From Deltaproteobacteria bacterium (lineage in GTDB: Bacteria > Desulfobacterota > GWC2-55-46), in assembly GCA_016219075.1 (NCBI GenBank), contig JACRCJ010000260.1, positions 1 to 14,213 on the forward strand: DNA of 14,213 bases. Direction: 5' to 3'. Positions 6,679 through 13,588 of this stretch are shown piece by piece. The position numbers and the translations under genes were made by a program. Below the pieces are notes generated by a model that saw only the letters and a program-made list of their open reading frames with translations, had not been told where the DNA came from and made no database searches. Every line of letters begins with the position of its first letter. Position 1 is the first letter of the stretch.

Positions 6679-8097
6679 TTACCAGACGCCGGTCTTGAGG
6701 TACTCGTCTATCGAATCGGCGGCCTTTTTACCGTCGCCCATAGCGAGGATGACGGTGGCCCCTCCCCTGACGATGTCGCCCCCGGAAAAGACGCCCCGTT
6801 TGCTCGTCCTTCCGGTATCCGGGTTGACGGTGATGTTGCCCCACTTGTTCACCTTTATGTCGGGGGTCGTCTGCGGGATAAGCGGGTTGGCGCCGTTGCC
6901 GATGGCGACGATGGCCACATCGGCGTCGATGCAGAACTCGGAGCCTTTGACCTCTACGGGCCTTCTCCTGCCGCTCTCGTCAGGCTCCCCCAATTCCATC
7001 CTCACGCACTCTATTGCCTTGAGCCTGCCGTCCTTGTCGCCTATGAACTTCTTGGGGTTCGTAAGGAGCCGGAACTTGAGGCCCTCCTCTTCGCCGTGGT
7101 GTATCTCTTCGACCCTGGCCGGGAGCTCTTCCCTTGAACGCCTGTAGACTATGGAGACCTCTTCGGGACAAAGCCTCAGGGCCGTTCTGGCCGAGTCCAT
7201 GGCGGTATTGCCCCCGCCTATGACGACGACCTTCCTGCCTCTTATGACCGGCGTGTCCGCTTCGGGGAACTGGTACGCCTTCATGAGGTTGACCCTCGTC
7301 AGGTACTCGTTTGCGGCATAGACCCCGGCAAGGTTCTCTCCCGGTATGTTCATGAAGTACGGCAAACCCGCCCCCGAGCCCACGAAAACGGCGGAGTAGC
7401 CGTTACTTAAAAACTCGTCTATCGTCTCAAGTTTTCCGACGACGGAGTTAAGGACAATATCCACGCCCATTCTCTTGAGGTACTCGACCTCGGACTGGAC
7501 TATCTTCTTCGGGAGCCTGAACTCGGGTATCCCGTACATGAGAACGCCTCCGGCGGTGTGGAGCGCCTCGAATACCGTGACCTTGTGCCCCTTCTTGACG
7601 AGGTCTCCGGCTACGGTCAGGCCCGCCGGGCCCGCGCCAACGACGGACACCTTCTTTCCGCTCCACTTGGGAAGCTCGGGTATCCGGACCTCGCCGTGCT
7701 CCCTCTCGTAGTCGGCGGCGAACCTCTCAAGACGCCCGATGGAGACGGGTTCGCCCTTCTTGCCGATTATGCATACCTTCTCGCACTGGTCTTCCTGCGG
7801 GCAGACCCTGCCGCAGACCGCGGGAAGGCCGTTACTCTCTTTTATCTTATGCGCGGCCTCTACGAACTTGCCTTCGGATATGAGCCTTATGAACCAGGGT
7901 ATGTCAATATTGACCGGGCAGCCTCCGACGCAAAGGGGCTTTTTGCACTGTATGCACCTCTTCGCCTCTTCCATCGCCTGCTCGGCCGTATATCCGTAAG
8001 GGACCTCAAAGAAGTTCTTGACCCTCTCGCCGGGGTCCTGCTCAGGCATCACCTGCTTGGGGATCTTCATCCGTTCCTTTGTTTCCTTCGGGTCCAT
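6679..8097 (-). CDS. nfnB: NADH-dependent ferredoxin:NADP+ oxidoreductase large subunit NfnB (GltD-like)
   Basis: Large subunit of the electron-bifurcating transhydrogenase that couples NADPH, NADH and ferredoxin; cytosolic. The 472-residue protein begins with an iron-sulfur domain: Cys48, 51, 56 and 60 (CIQCKKPLCVGGCP), then Cys95, 99, 105 and 109 (VCGRVCPQEDQCEKVC). The FAD site VVGAGPAGLTVAGD and the NADPH site VVIGGGNTAMDSARTA follow. This architecture is shared with glutamate synthase small subunits and is often annotated gltA/gltD. No glutamate synthase large subunit is present, and the NfnA-type partner lies directly upstream, so NfnB is preferred. The start is ATG at 8097, with AAAAGGAG 11 bases before; ATG at 8070 with AAAGGA is an alternative. 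The strong terminator follows. Confidence 0.88.
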   Translation of the reverse strand: MDPKETKERMKIPKQVMPEQDPGERVKNFFEVPYGYTAEQAMEEAKRCIQCKKPLCVGGCPVNIDIPWFIRLISEGKFVEAAHKIKESNGLPAVCGRVCPQEDQCEKVCIIGKKGEPVSIGRLERFAADYEREHGEVRIPELPKWSGKKVSVVGAGPAGLTVAGDLVKKGHKVTVFEALHTAGGVLMYGIPEFRLPKKIVQSEVEYLKRMGVDIVLNSVVGKLETIDEFLSNGYSAVFVGSGAGLPYFMNIPGENLAGVYAANEYLTRVNLMKAYQFPEADTPVIRGRKVVVIGGGNTAMDSARTALRLCPEEVSIVYRRSREELPARVEEIHHGEEEGLKFRLLTNPKKFIGDKDGRLKAIECVRMELGEPDESGRRRPVEVKGSEFCIDADVAIVAIGNGANPLIPQTTPDIKVNKWGNITVNPDTGRTSKRGVFSGGDIVRGGATVILAMGDGKKAADSIDEYLKTGVW

Positions 8098-8211
8098 ATC
8101 GTCGGCTGCTCCTTTTCTCGGTTCTTGAAGGCCCGGCTGAGGGCCGCTAAGACAAACCAACCGTCTTCTGACGCTATCAAAACCCCGGTGGCTCAATCCC
8201 CCCGGAGGCAC

Positions 8212-9060
8212 TTACTTGTCGTAGCACTTCGCGCCTTCGTGGTAGGTAAGCTCCTCCATGGCCATCTTCTCTTCCTTCATGTAGCTCCTGTTCCTCAGGA
8301 TCAGCTCCTCGTAGTTGACCTCGTGGCCGTTGAACTCCGGGCCGTCGACGCAGACGAACTGGTTTTTTCCGCCTACTGTGACCCTGCACGCGCCGCACAT
8401 CCCGGTGCCGTCGACCATGATGGGGTTGAGGCTGACCATCGTCAGGATGTCATAGGGCTTCGTGGTGTTGCTTACGGCCCTCATCATCGGGATGGGGCCG
8501 ATGCCCACGACGAAACCTATCTTCATGCCTTCGTCGATGAGGTTCTGCAATACCTGCGTCACGAACCCGTGGTGGCCGTAGCTTCCGTCGTCTGTCGTGA
8601 CATAGAGCGTGTCGCTTGCCTCGCGCATCTCTTTTTCGAGTATCAGCAGGCCCTTGTTCCTGGCTCCTATGATAGAGACGACCTTGTTGCCGGCCTCTTT
8701 AAGGGCCCTGGCTATCGGGAGGACCGGGGCCGTGCCGATTCCTCCCCCGACGCACACCGCCACTCCGAAGTTCTCTATGTGCGTGGGTCTGCCGAGCGGG
8801 CCCACGACATCGAGGATGTTGTCCCCGGCGCCCATGTCCCCGAGCATCGCGGTGGTCTTGCCGACCTCCTGGACTATTATCGTGATGGTCCCGGCCGCGT
8901 TGTCGGAGTCGACTATGGTAAGTGGGATCCTCTCGCCGTGCTCGTTGAGCCTCAGGACGACGAACTGGCCGGCCTTCCTCTTTCTGGCTATCAGGGGCGC
9001 CTTTATCTTGAAAAGATATACCGTATGGGCAAGTTCCACCTTCTCAGTAATCTCGTACAT
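8212..9060 (-). CDS. nfnA: NfnA: sulfide/dihydroorotate dehydrogenase-like FAD/NAD-binding subunit
   Basis: Small subunit (282 residues) of the NADH-dependent ferredoxin:NADP+ oxidoreductase, holding the FAD where NADH reacts and a [2Fe-2S] cluster. Visible parts: the FAD-binding barrel with AGQFVVLRL and RIPLTI (30-49), the NAD-binding motif GGGIGTAP (105-112), and C-terminal cluster ligands Cys222, Cys225 and Cys237 with Asp217 just before them. An Asp plus three Cys ligand set is what is reported for this family, so the missing fourth Cys is normal. PyrK and sulfide dehydrogenase subunits look similar; pairing with the GltD-like gene downstream (114-base gap) decides for NfnA. The start ATG at 9060 has GGAGGAG nine bases upstream. 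Confidence 0.87.
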   Translation of the reverse strand: MYEITEKVELAHTVYLFKIKAPLIARKRKAGQFVVLRLNEHGERIPLTIVDSDNAAGTITIIVQEVGKTTAMLGDMGAGDNILDVVGPLGRPTHIENFGVAVCVGGGIGTAPVLPIARALKEAGNKVVSIIGARNKGLLILEKEMREASDTLYVTTDDGSYGHHGFVTQVLQNLIDEGMKIGFVVGIGPIPMMRAVSNTTKPYDILTMVSLNPIMVDGTGMCGACRVTVGGKNQFVCVDGPEFNGHEVNYEELILRNRSYMKEEKMAMEELTYHEGAKCYDK

Positions 9061-9122
9061 CGCCGTGTGCTCCTCCAGGAGGTTTATTTTAAGCGTAAAC
9101 CTCAGATGTTATTTGCCGTGTG

Positions 9123-9151
9123 AAAGTACCAGAAACCGCGGGTTATGGCAA
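9123..9151 (-). promoter_or_regulatory. Possible sigma-70 promoter of nfnAB
   Basis: On the - strand, TTGCCA (9146-9151, 5 of 6 consensus bases) is followed after 17 bases by TACTTT (9123-9128, 3 of 6). It lies between the tlyA terminator and the nfnA start, giving a leader of about 55 bases. The weak -10 box lowers confidence. Confidence 0.42.
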
Positions 9152-9192
9152 TAAAATAAATGACACCCCGCAGGCGGGCCTTGCCGCGGGGT
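9147..9192 (-). terminator. Probable intrinsic terminator of ispA-dxs-tlyA
   Basis: In the - strand transcript, ACCCCGC (read from 9192 back to 9186) pairs with GCGGGGT (9171 back to 9165). An extra inner GGC/GCC stem extends it, and a T-rich stretch (TCATTTATTTTATT) follows. The stem is strong but the U-tract is interrupted. It lies about 60 bases past the tlyA stop codon. Confidence 0.62.
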
Positions 9193-9252
9193 ATTCCAAG
9201 TTACAGCCTTCTTCAAAAACCGTTCGGCCCCAAAGGATCAGGCGCCGGAGAA

Positions 9253-9990
9253 CTAAAGCACCAGATGGATCCAGAACTCCTTGTTGCCCTTGGCCCCCGT
9301 TATCGGAGAGACCCCGACCCCGGCCACACGGTAGCCGGTCTCTACTGAAAACTCCTTTATCCGCTCCACGACGGCCCTGTGTTTTTCAGGGTCCTTGACT
9401 ATGCCGCCTTTGCCGACCTGGCCTTTTCCGACCTCGAACTGGGGCTTTATGAGGGCCAGCACCGCTGCCCCGTCCTTCAAAAACTCCTTCGCCTTCGGCA
9501 GCACCTTCTCAAGAGAGATGAAAGAGACGTCTATCACCGCGAGGTCCGCCTTCTCACCGACCTCGGCGGGGTCCATGTGCCTGATGTTACGCTCCTCGAG
9601 GACCACTACCCTCGGGTCCTGTCTCAGACTCACATCGAGGATGCCTTTCCCGACATCGACCGCGTATACCTTTTTAGCCCCCCTTTGAAGGAGGCAGTCC
9701 GTGAAGCCTCCGGTCGAGGAACCTATGTCGATGGCCGTAAGCCCCCGAGCATCTATCTTCTCTTCATCGAGAAACCCGGAGAGTTTAAGCCCGCCTCTGC
9801 TCACAAAGGGCAGGGTCTCTTTTATGGTTATCTCGCTCTCAGGGTCTACTTCCCTTCCGGCCTTGTCTATGACCTGCCCCTTGACCAGGACATTTCCAGT
9901 CATTATCAGGGCCTGGGCCTTGGCGCGGCTCGGGGCAAGGCCCTTTTCGAGGACCAGCGTGTCTATCCTGACTTTCCGCGGTTTCTTCAT
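9253..9990 (-). CDS. tlyA: TlyA family rRNA (cytidine-2'-O)-methyltransferase
   Basis: S-adenosylmethionine-dependent methyltransferase that in Mycobacterium modifies 16S and 23S rRNA; relatives are also annotated as haemolysins. The 245-residue protein has an N-terminal S4 RNA-binding domain (about 7-60), then an FtsJ/RrmJ-like fold: FVSRGGLKL (62-70), SAM-binding DIGSSTGGFTDCLLQRG (88-104), VIDVSFISL (152-160) and IKPQFEVGKG (181-190). Lys69, Asp154, Lys182 and a Glu near the C-terminus fit the K-D-K-E catalytic set of 2'-O-methyltransferases. The ATG at 9990 has no strong ribosome binding site and lies only 16 bases after the dxs stop codon, suggesting translational coupling. Together with rsmI it makes two rRNA 2'-O-methyltransferases in the window. 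Confidence 0.94.
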   Translation of the reverse strand: MKKPRKVRIDTLVLEKGLAPSRAKAQALIMTGNVLVKGQVIDKAGREVDPESEITIKETLPFVSRGGLKLSGFLDEEKIDARGLTAIDIGSSTGGFTDCLLQRGAKKVYAVDVGKGILDVSLRQDPRVVVLEERNIRHMDPAEVGEKADLAVIDVSFISLEKVLPKAKEFLKDGAAVLALIKPQFEVGKGQVGKGGIVKDPEKHRAVVERIKEFSVETGYRVAGVGVSPITGAKGNKEFWIHLVL

Positions 9991-10006
9991 TCAATATTAT
10001 AAGACA

Positions 10007-11911
10007 TCAACAAACGATTTTCACGGACTTATTTTTACCCATGAGAAGCGTTCTGGCGGCCTTCTCTATCCCCTCGGCGTTAAGCCCCAGGGCGGCCCGT
10101 AGCTCCTCCTGGCCGCCGTGCTCGATGAACACATCCGGGACCCCGACCCTTTTGACCGTGCATTTGACGCCATTCTCCTCAAAAAGCTCCATAACCGCGC
10201 TGCCGAAGCCTCCCTGGAGCGCGTTCTCCTCGACCGTGACAATGTAGCGCGTTGAGGCGGCGACTTTCAGCAGGCACTCGGAATCCAGAGGCTTGGCGAA
10301 ACGGCAGTTCACGAGCCCGGCCTTCACGCCTCCGGCATTAAGCCTTTCAACGGCTTTCATTGCCGGGGCTACCATCGTGCCGATGGCAAGGACCGTGACA
10401 TCAGACCCTTCGGCCATGACCTCGGCCTGACCTAAAGGTATCTCCTTCATCGGCCCCGTCATGTCTGCCCCGAGGCACGCCCCCCTCGGGTACCTTATGG
10501 CCGTGGGTCTGCCGTAGCCCACAGCCGAGTACAAAAGGTGCCTGAGCTCGTCCTCGTCTTTCGGGGAGGCCACTACCATGTTGGGGATGTGCCTCAGGTA
10601 AGATATGTCGAAGAGCCCGTGGTGCGTGGCCCCGTCCTGGCCGACTATGCCGGCCCTGTCCATGGCTATCACCACGGGAAGGTTCTGAAGGCAGACGTCG
10701 TGGAAGACCTCGTCATAGGCCCTCTGCAAAAATGTTGAGTATATGGCCGTGACCGGGACGAAGCCTTCCCTGGCGAGCCCCGCGGCGAAGGTGAGCGCGT
10801 GCTGTTCGGCTATGCCGACATCGAAGAACCTATCCGGGTGCCTCTCGGCAAAGAGAGAGAGGCCCGTGCCTTCGGGCATGGCGGCCGTTATGGCCACGAC
10901 CCTGTCGTTTTTGGAGGCTATCTCGGTAAGCGCGGAGCTGAAGACGTTCGTGTACGAAAGGCTCGATTTTTTCCTGGGCTTCCCGGTCCCGATGTCAAAG
11001 GGCCCAACGCCGTGGAAGCTCGCCGGGTCCTCTTCGGCCGGGCCGTACCCCTTGCCTTTTTTGGTGAGCACATGGATAAGCACCGGGCCCTCGAGCCCGT
11101 TTATGTCCCTGAGCGTCCTTACGAGGTCGTCCGTGGAGTGGCCGTCAACGGGGCCTATGTAGTGGAACCCGAGCCCCTCGAAGAGCATGCCGGGCGTCAG
11201 AAGGGTTATAAGCGAGTCCTCCGCCCTCTTGGCTATGCCCATGAGCCTCTCGCCGATCCTCGGGATCGATTTTATGAAAGCCTCGACCTCTTTTTTGAGG
11301 GTGTTGGCGAAACGGCCGGTAAGTTTTTTGCTGAGGAACGACGACAGAGCGCCGACATTTTTCGATATCGACATCTCGTTGTCGTTGAGTATCACGATGA
11401 TGTCTTTCTTGAGGTGGCCCGCCTGGTTGAGGCCCTCGAAGGCGAGCCCCGCCGTTAAAGACCCGTCGCCTATTACGGCCACGACCTTGTTCCTGTTGCC
11501 GCGGAGGTCCCTGGCGGCGGCCATGCCGAGGGCCGCGGATATAGAGGTGGACGAGTGCCCCACCCCGAAGGCGTCGTGCGCGCTCTCCGATGGTCTCGGA
11601 AAGCCGCTTATCCCGCCCGGCTGCCTCAGCGTGTGGAACTCGCGCTTGCGCCCGGTAAGTATCTTGTGGGCGTAGGCCTGATGGCCCACATCCCATATTA
11701 TCTTGTCTTCGGGAGAGTTATAGACATAGTGAAGAGCGAGGGCTATCTCCACCGCGCCCAGAGACGAGGCGAGGTGTCCGCCGACTTCCGAGACCGTTTC
11801 GATTATGAATTCTCTCAGTTCCGAGGCCAGCCGGGGCAGCTCCTTTTGGTCAAGACGCTTCAGGTCAGCCGGGGCGTCTATAGTGTCCAGCAGTTTTTCC
11901 ATAAATGTCAC
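10007..11911 (-). CDS. dxs: 1-deoxy-D-xylulose-5-phosphate synthase
   Basis: First enzyme of the MEP isoprenoid pathway: condenses pyruvate and glyceraldehyde 3-phosphate using thiamine diphosphate. At 634 residues it is full length (family about 620-640). Visible landmarks are GGHLASSLG with His46, IIWDVGHQAYAHKILTGR (71-88), GVGHSSTS (116-123), the ThDP/Mg motif GDGSLTAGLAFEG to NDN (148-178), VGIAEQHALTFAAGLA with the catalytic Glu, and DRAGIVGQDGATHHG in the pyrimidine-binding domain. The start is GTG at 11911, with AGGGA about 8 bases before it; ATG at 11902 is the alternative. The ribosome binding site lies inside a perfect palindrome. It sits between ispA (19-base gap) and tlyA (16-base gap), a very common operon. 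Confidence 0.97.
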   Translation of the reverse strand: MTFMEKLLDTIDAPADLKRLDQKELPRLASELREFIIETVSEVGGHLASSLGAVEIALALHYVYNSPEDKIIWDVGHQAYAHKILTGRKREFHTLRQPGGISGFPRPSESAHDAFGVGHSSTSISAALGMAAARDLRGNRNKVVAVIGDGSLTAGLAFEGLNQAGHLKKDIIVILNDNEMSISKNVGALSSFLSKKLTGRFANTLKKEVEAFIKSIPRIGERLMGIAKRAEDSLITLLTPGMLFEGLGFHYIGPVDGHSTDDLVRTLRDINGLEGPVLIHVLTKKGKGYGPAEEDPASFHGVGPFDIGTGKPRKKSSLSYTNVFSSALTEIASKNDRVVAITAAMPEGTGLSLFAERHPDRFFDVGIAEQHALTFAAGLAREGFVPVTAIYSTFLQRAYDEVFHDVCLQNLPVVIAMDRAGIVGQDGATHHGLFDISYLRHIPNMVVASPKDEDELRHLLYSAVGYGRPTAIRYPRGACLGADMTGPMKEIPLGQAEVMAEGSDVTVLAIGTMVAPAMKAVERLNAGGVKAGLVNCRFAKPLDSECLLKVAASTRYIVTVEENALQGGFGSAVMELFEENGVKCTVKRVGVPDVFIEHGGQEELRAALGLNAEGIEKAARTLLMGKNKSVKIVC

Positions 11912-11914
11912 TGT

Positions 11915-11930
11915 CCGGTCCCTGGACCGG
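11915..11930 (-). promoter_or_regulatory. Perfect palindrome covering the dxs ribosome binding site
   Basis: CCGGTCC and GGACCGG (11915-11921/11924-11930), only two bases apart, fill the gap between the ispA stop codon and the dxs GTG. As RNA it would form a hairpin of six or seven G-C-rich pairs, with the AGGGA of the dxs ribosome binding site in its loop and 3' arm. Ribosomes finishing ispA would melt it, a plausible coupling device (inference). Confidence 0.5.
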
Positions 11931-12812
11931 CTACTTCCTCCGTGAGACTATGTAGCGAGCTATGGCCCTCAAGGGGTCCGCCTTTCCGTCGAAACCGCTG
12001 AGAGCTTCGAGCGCCATGCCTACAAGCTCGGCGGCCCTCTTCTTCGACTCCTCCATCCCTATGACGGAGGGGTATGTGGCCTTCCCTTTTTTCTCATCCC
12101 CGCCGGTGGCCTTGCCCATCTCAAGGCTTGACCCCTCGACATCGAGTATGTCGTCTGCTATCTGGAACGCGAGCCCGGCGGCCTGTCCGTAGCGGGTAAG
12201 GCCGGCAAGCTCCTCATCCGCGGCTCCGCCGATAATGGCGCCGCACCTGACGGCGGCGAGTATCAGCTCGCCGGTCTTATGGATGTGTATGTACTCAAGG
12301 ACAGGAAACGGGACCTCCTTGCCCTCGGATTCGATGTCCACGGCCTGGCCGCCGATCATGCCTGTTGAGCCCGCGGCCTTCGCAAGCTCGGCTATCGCCC
12401 TTATGACCGCGCCCTTGTCTTTTATGGGGGTCCCGGCGGCGATCTCGAAGGCCGCCGTAAGGAGAGCGTCTCCGGCAAGTATGGCCCCGGCCTCTCCGAA
12501 GACCTTGTGGCAGGTCGGCCTGCCCCTCCTGAGATCGTCGTTGTCGATAGCCGGGAGGTCGTCGTGTATGAGGGAGTAGGTGTGTATGCACTCGAAGGCG
12601 CACGCTATATTGAGCGCCGAGTCCGGGTCTGCTCCGACGGACTCGGCCGAAGCGAGCACGAGCGTCGGGCGAAGCCTCTTGCCTCCGGCGAAAAGGCTGT
12701 AGTGCATCGCCCTGTGCAGGCTCTGCGGATAATCCCCCTCTTTTACGAGGAGGGCAGACAGCCCCCTGTTAACGGCCTCTGTCTTTCCGGCCAGATATTT
12801 TTCAAGGTCCAA
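11931..12812 (-). CDS. ispA: Polyprenyl (farnesyl/geranylgeranyl) diphosphate synthase
   Basis: Chain-elongating trans-prenyltransferase that joins isopentenyl diphosphate to allylic diphosphates. Motifs: GGKRLRP (43-49), first Asp-rich motif DDLPAIDNDDLRRGRP (84-99), GGQAVD (154-159), HKTGEL (178-183) and second Asp-rich motif QIADDILD (217-224). The sequence before the first motif, HTYSLIHDD, matches E. coli IspA, favouring C15 product, but C20 cannot be excluded. The start is TTG at 12812, with GGGGAG about nine bases upstream, giving 293 residues (E. coli 299). The frame is open to a TTG at 12881, but a good promoter would start transcription at about 12880, making that start impossible. 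The exonuclease VII gene xseB that often precedes ispA is absent. Confidence 0.93.
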   Translation of the reverse strand: MDLEKYLAGKTEAVNRGLSALLVKEGDYPQSLHRAMHYSLFAGGKRLRPTLVLASAESVGADPDSALNIACAFECIHTYSLIHDDLPAIDNDDLRRGRPTCHKVFGEAGAILAGDALLTAAFEIAAGTPIKDKGAVIRAIAELAKAAGSTGMIGGQAVDIESEGKEVPFPVLEYIHIHKTGELILAAVRCGAIIGGAADEELAGLTRYGQAAGLAFQIADDILDVEGSSLEMGKATGGDEKKGKATYPSVIGMEESKKRAAELVGMALEALSGFDGKADPLRAIARYIVSRRK

Positions 12813-12886
12813 GGGTACTCTCTCCCCGCTGTTTTTTAAGATGGCAGAGCCCTTTAAAGGCCGCACAGGCAATGAGGACAAATCTC

Positions 12887-12915
12887 ATGATAACAGAATA
12901 AAAACAAGATTACAA
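12887..12915 (-). promoter_or_regulatory. Sigma-70 promoter of the ispA-dxs-tlyA operon
   Basis: On the - strand, TTGTAA (12910-12915, 4 of 6) and TATCAT (12887-12892, 5 of 6) are separated by exactly 17 bases, all AT-rich. Transcription would start near 12880, leaving a leader of about 68 bases before the TTG at 12812. It lies just downstream of the csp terminator, a consistent layout. Confidence 0.62.
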
Positions 12916-12972
12916 GGACGCCTGAGGCTGCGGGGAGCTGAAAAAGTCCGCCCCCTACCCCCGGCAGAGGAC

Positions 12973-13007
12973 AAAAAAAACCCCCTCTGGATAAACCAAA
13001 GGGGGTT
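12973..13007 (-). terminator. Strong intrinsic terminator of the csp transcript
   Basis: AACCCCCT and AGGGGGTT (12979-12986/13000-13007), plus an inner TGG/CCA pair and one mismatch, form a stable hairpin with a 5-base loop. On the - strand it runs straight into eight T (12973-12980 as A on the + strand). A run of six T also follows on the + strand (13013-13018), so it may work in both directions. Confidence 0.88.
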
Positions 13008-13040
13008 AATCGGTTTTTTAGCTGTTAATCGAAGTACCTC

Positions 13041-13177
13041 GGCCCATAAGAACAGGCAAGGGACTTGTCAGACCTTTACCACATTGGCCCTTAAGAACAG
13101 GCGCGGGGACTTGTCAGACCTTTACCACATTGACCCTTAAGAACAGGCGCGGGGACTTGTCAGACCTTTACCACATT
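13041..13177. repeat. Three tandem 45/46-bp copies of the csp gene 3' end
   Basis: Copies lie at 13041-13085 (45 bp), 13086-13131 (46 bp) and 13132-13177 (46 bp), head to tail without spacers. Copies 2 and 3 differ at one base; copy 1 has about three substitutions and one deletion. The copy at 13132-13177 contains the last five codons (Asn-Val-Val-Lys-Val) and stop codon of the cold-shock gene, so the other two are duplications of that segment lying in the 3' untranslated region, before the terminator. Confidence 0.95.
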
Positions 13178-13360
13178 TGAAGCCTGGGGACCCTTCGGGC
13201 CCTGTGTGATCTCGAACTCGACCTCTTCGCCCTCTTTGAGGGTCTTGAAGCCGTCGCCGGTGATAGCTGTATAATGGACGAATACATCCTCACCTGATTC
13301 CTGCTGGATGAAACCGAAACCCTTTGTGTCATTAAACCACTTTACTTTGCCTCTTGCCAT
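13160..13360 (-). CDS. Cold-shock protein (CspA family)
   Basis: Single cold-shock domain of 66 residues, the standard size; binds single-stranded RNA and DNA and acts as an RNA chaperone in the cytoplasm. It has the aromatic nucleic-acid-binding motifs RNP1 KGFGFI (13-18) and RNP2 VFVHY (26-30), the leading GKVKWFN and the closing GPQASNV. AAGGAGG lies ten bases before the ATG. The gene is monocistronic: its own promoter (13498-13526), a leader of about 130 bases containing a 9-bp stem, and its own terminator. The 3' end of the reading frame is part of a threefold tandem repeat, so the terminal residues NVVKV are encoded by repeat sequence. Which Csp paralogue it is, and whether it is cold-induced, cannot be told from sequence. 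Confidence 0.96.
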   Translation of the reverse strand: MARGKVKWFNDTKGFGFIQQESGEDVFVHYTAITGDGFKTLKEGEEVEFEITQGPKGPQASNVVKV

Positions 13361-13408
13361 GATCCTTGTGCCTCCTTGTTTTTGGAACTGTCCTGTAGCA
13401 TGAATAAA

Positions 13409-13440
13409 GGCCGTGGAAGGTTACTGCGGCCTCCACGGCC
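13409..13440 (-). promoter_or_regulatory. Stem-loop in the csp 5' leader
   Basis: GGCCGTGGA and TCCACGGCC (13409-13417/13432-13440) form a perfect 9-bp stem with a 14-base loop, about 50 bases upstream of the csp start codon. On the - strand it is followed by TTTATTC, so it could act as a weak attenuator or as the structured leader typical of cold-shock mRNAs. No other gene occupies 13361-13588. Confidence 0.5.
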
Positions 13441-13497
13441 TGATAACCATTTGCCCAGCCTCGCTGCGACATAGAGCGCCCCATGAAAATTTATATT

Positions 13498-13526
13498 ATC
13501 GTACCAACTTAAATAATATGTGTCAA
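13498..13526 (-). promoter_or_regulatory. Near-consensus sigma-70 promoter of csp
   Basis: On the - strand, a perfect TTGACA (13521-13526) is followed after exactly 17 bases by TACGAT (13498-13503, 4 of 6). A very AT-rich stretch lies upstream. Transcription would start near 13491, about 130 bases before the csp ATG. Confidence 0.72.
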
Positions 13527-13565
13527 GCGTTTTTTATAACCCAAACAAAATTTTTACAAAACGCT
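13526..13565. promoter_or_regulatory. Inverted repeat abutting the csp -35 box
   Basis: AGCGTTTT and AAAACGCT (13526-13533/13558-13565) are a perfect 8-bp inverted repeat with a 24-base AT-rich centre, touching the csp -35 element and starting 23 bases past the deacetylase stop codon. It may be an operator, an UP-element region, or a weak terminator of the upstream gene; the sequence alone does not decide. Confidence 0.42.
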
Positions 13566-13588
13566 CAAACCCTTCATTTTCGCCGTCT

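Noticed and set aside
6679..8097. Glutamate synthase small subunit (gltD)
   Set aside because: The domain layout is shared, but there is no large subunit nearby and the adjacent gene is the NfnA-type partner.
7558..9123. 521-residue open frame on the + strand opposite nfnB and nfnA
   Set aside because: It is an antisense shadow produced by the GC-rich codon pattern; it crosses two well-supported genes and their gap, and has no recognisable motif or ribosome binding site.
12813..12881. Longer ispA beginning at TTG 12881
   Set aside because: It would begin at or before the predicted transcription start, lacks a ribosome binding site, and gives an N-terminus longer than the family.
13041..13177. 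CRISPR array
   Set aside because: The repeat units are directly adjacent with no unique spacers, number only three and derive from the csp 3' end.
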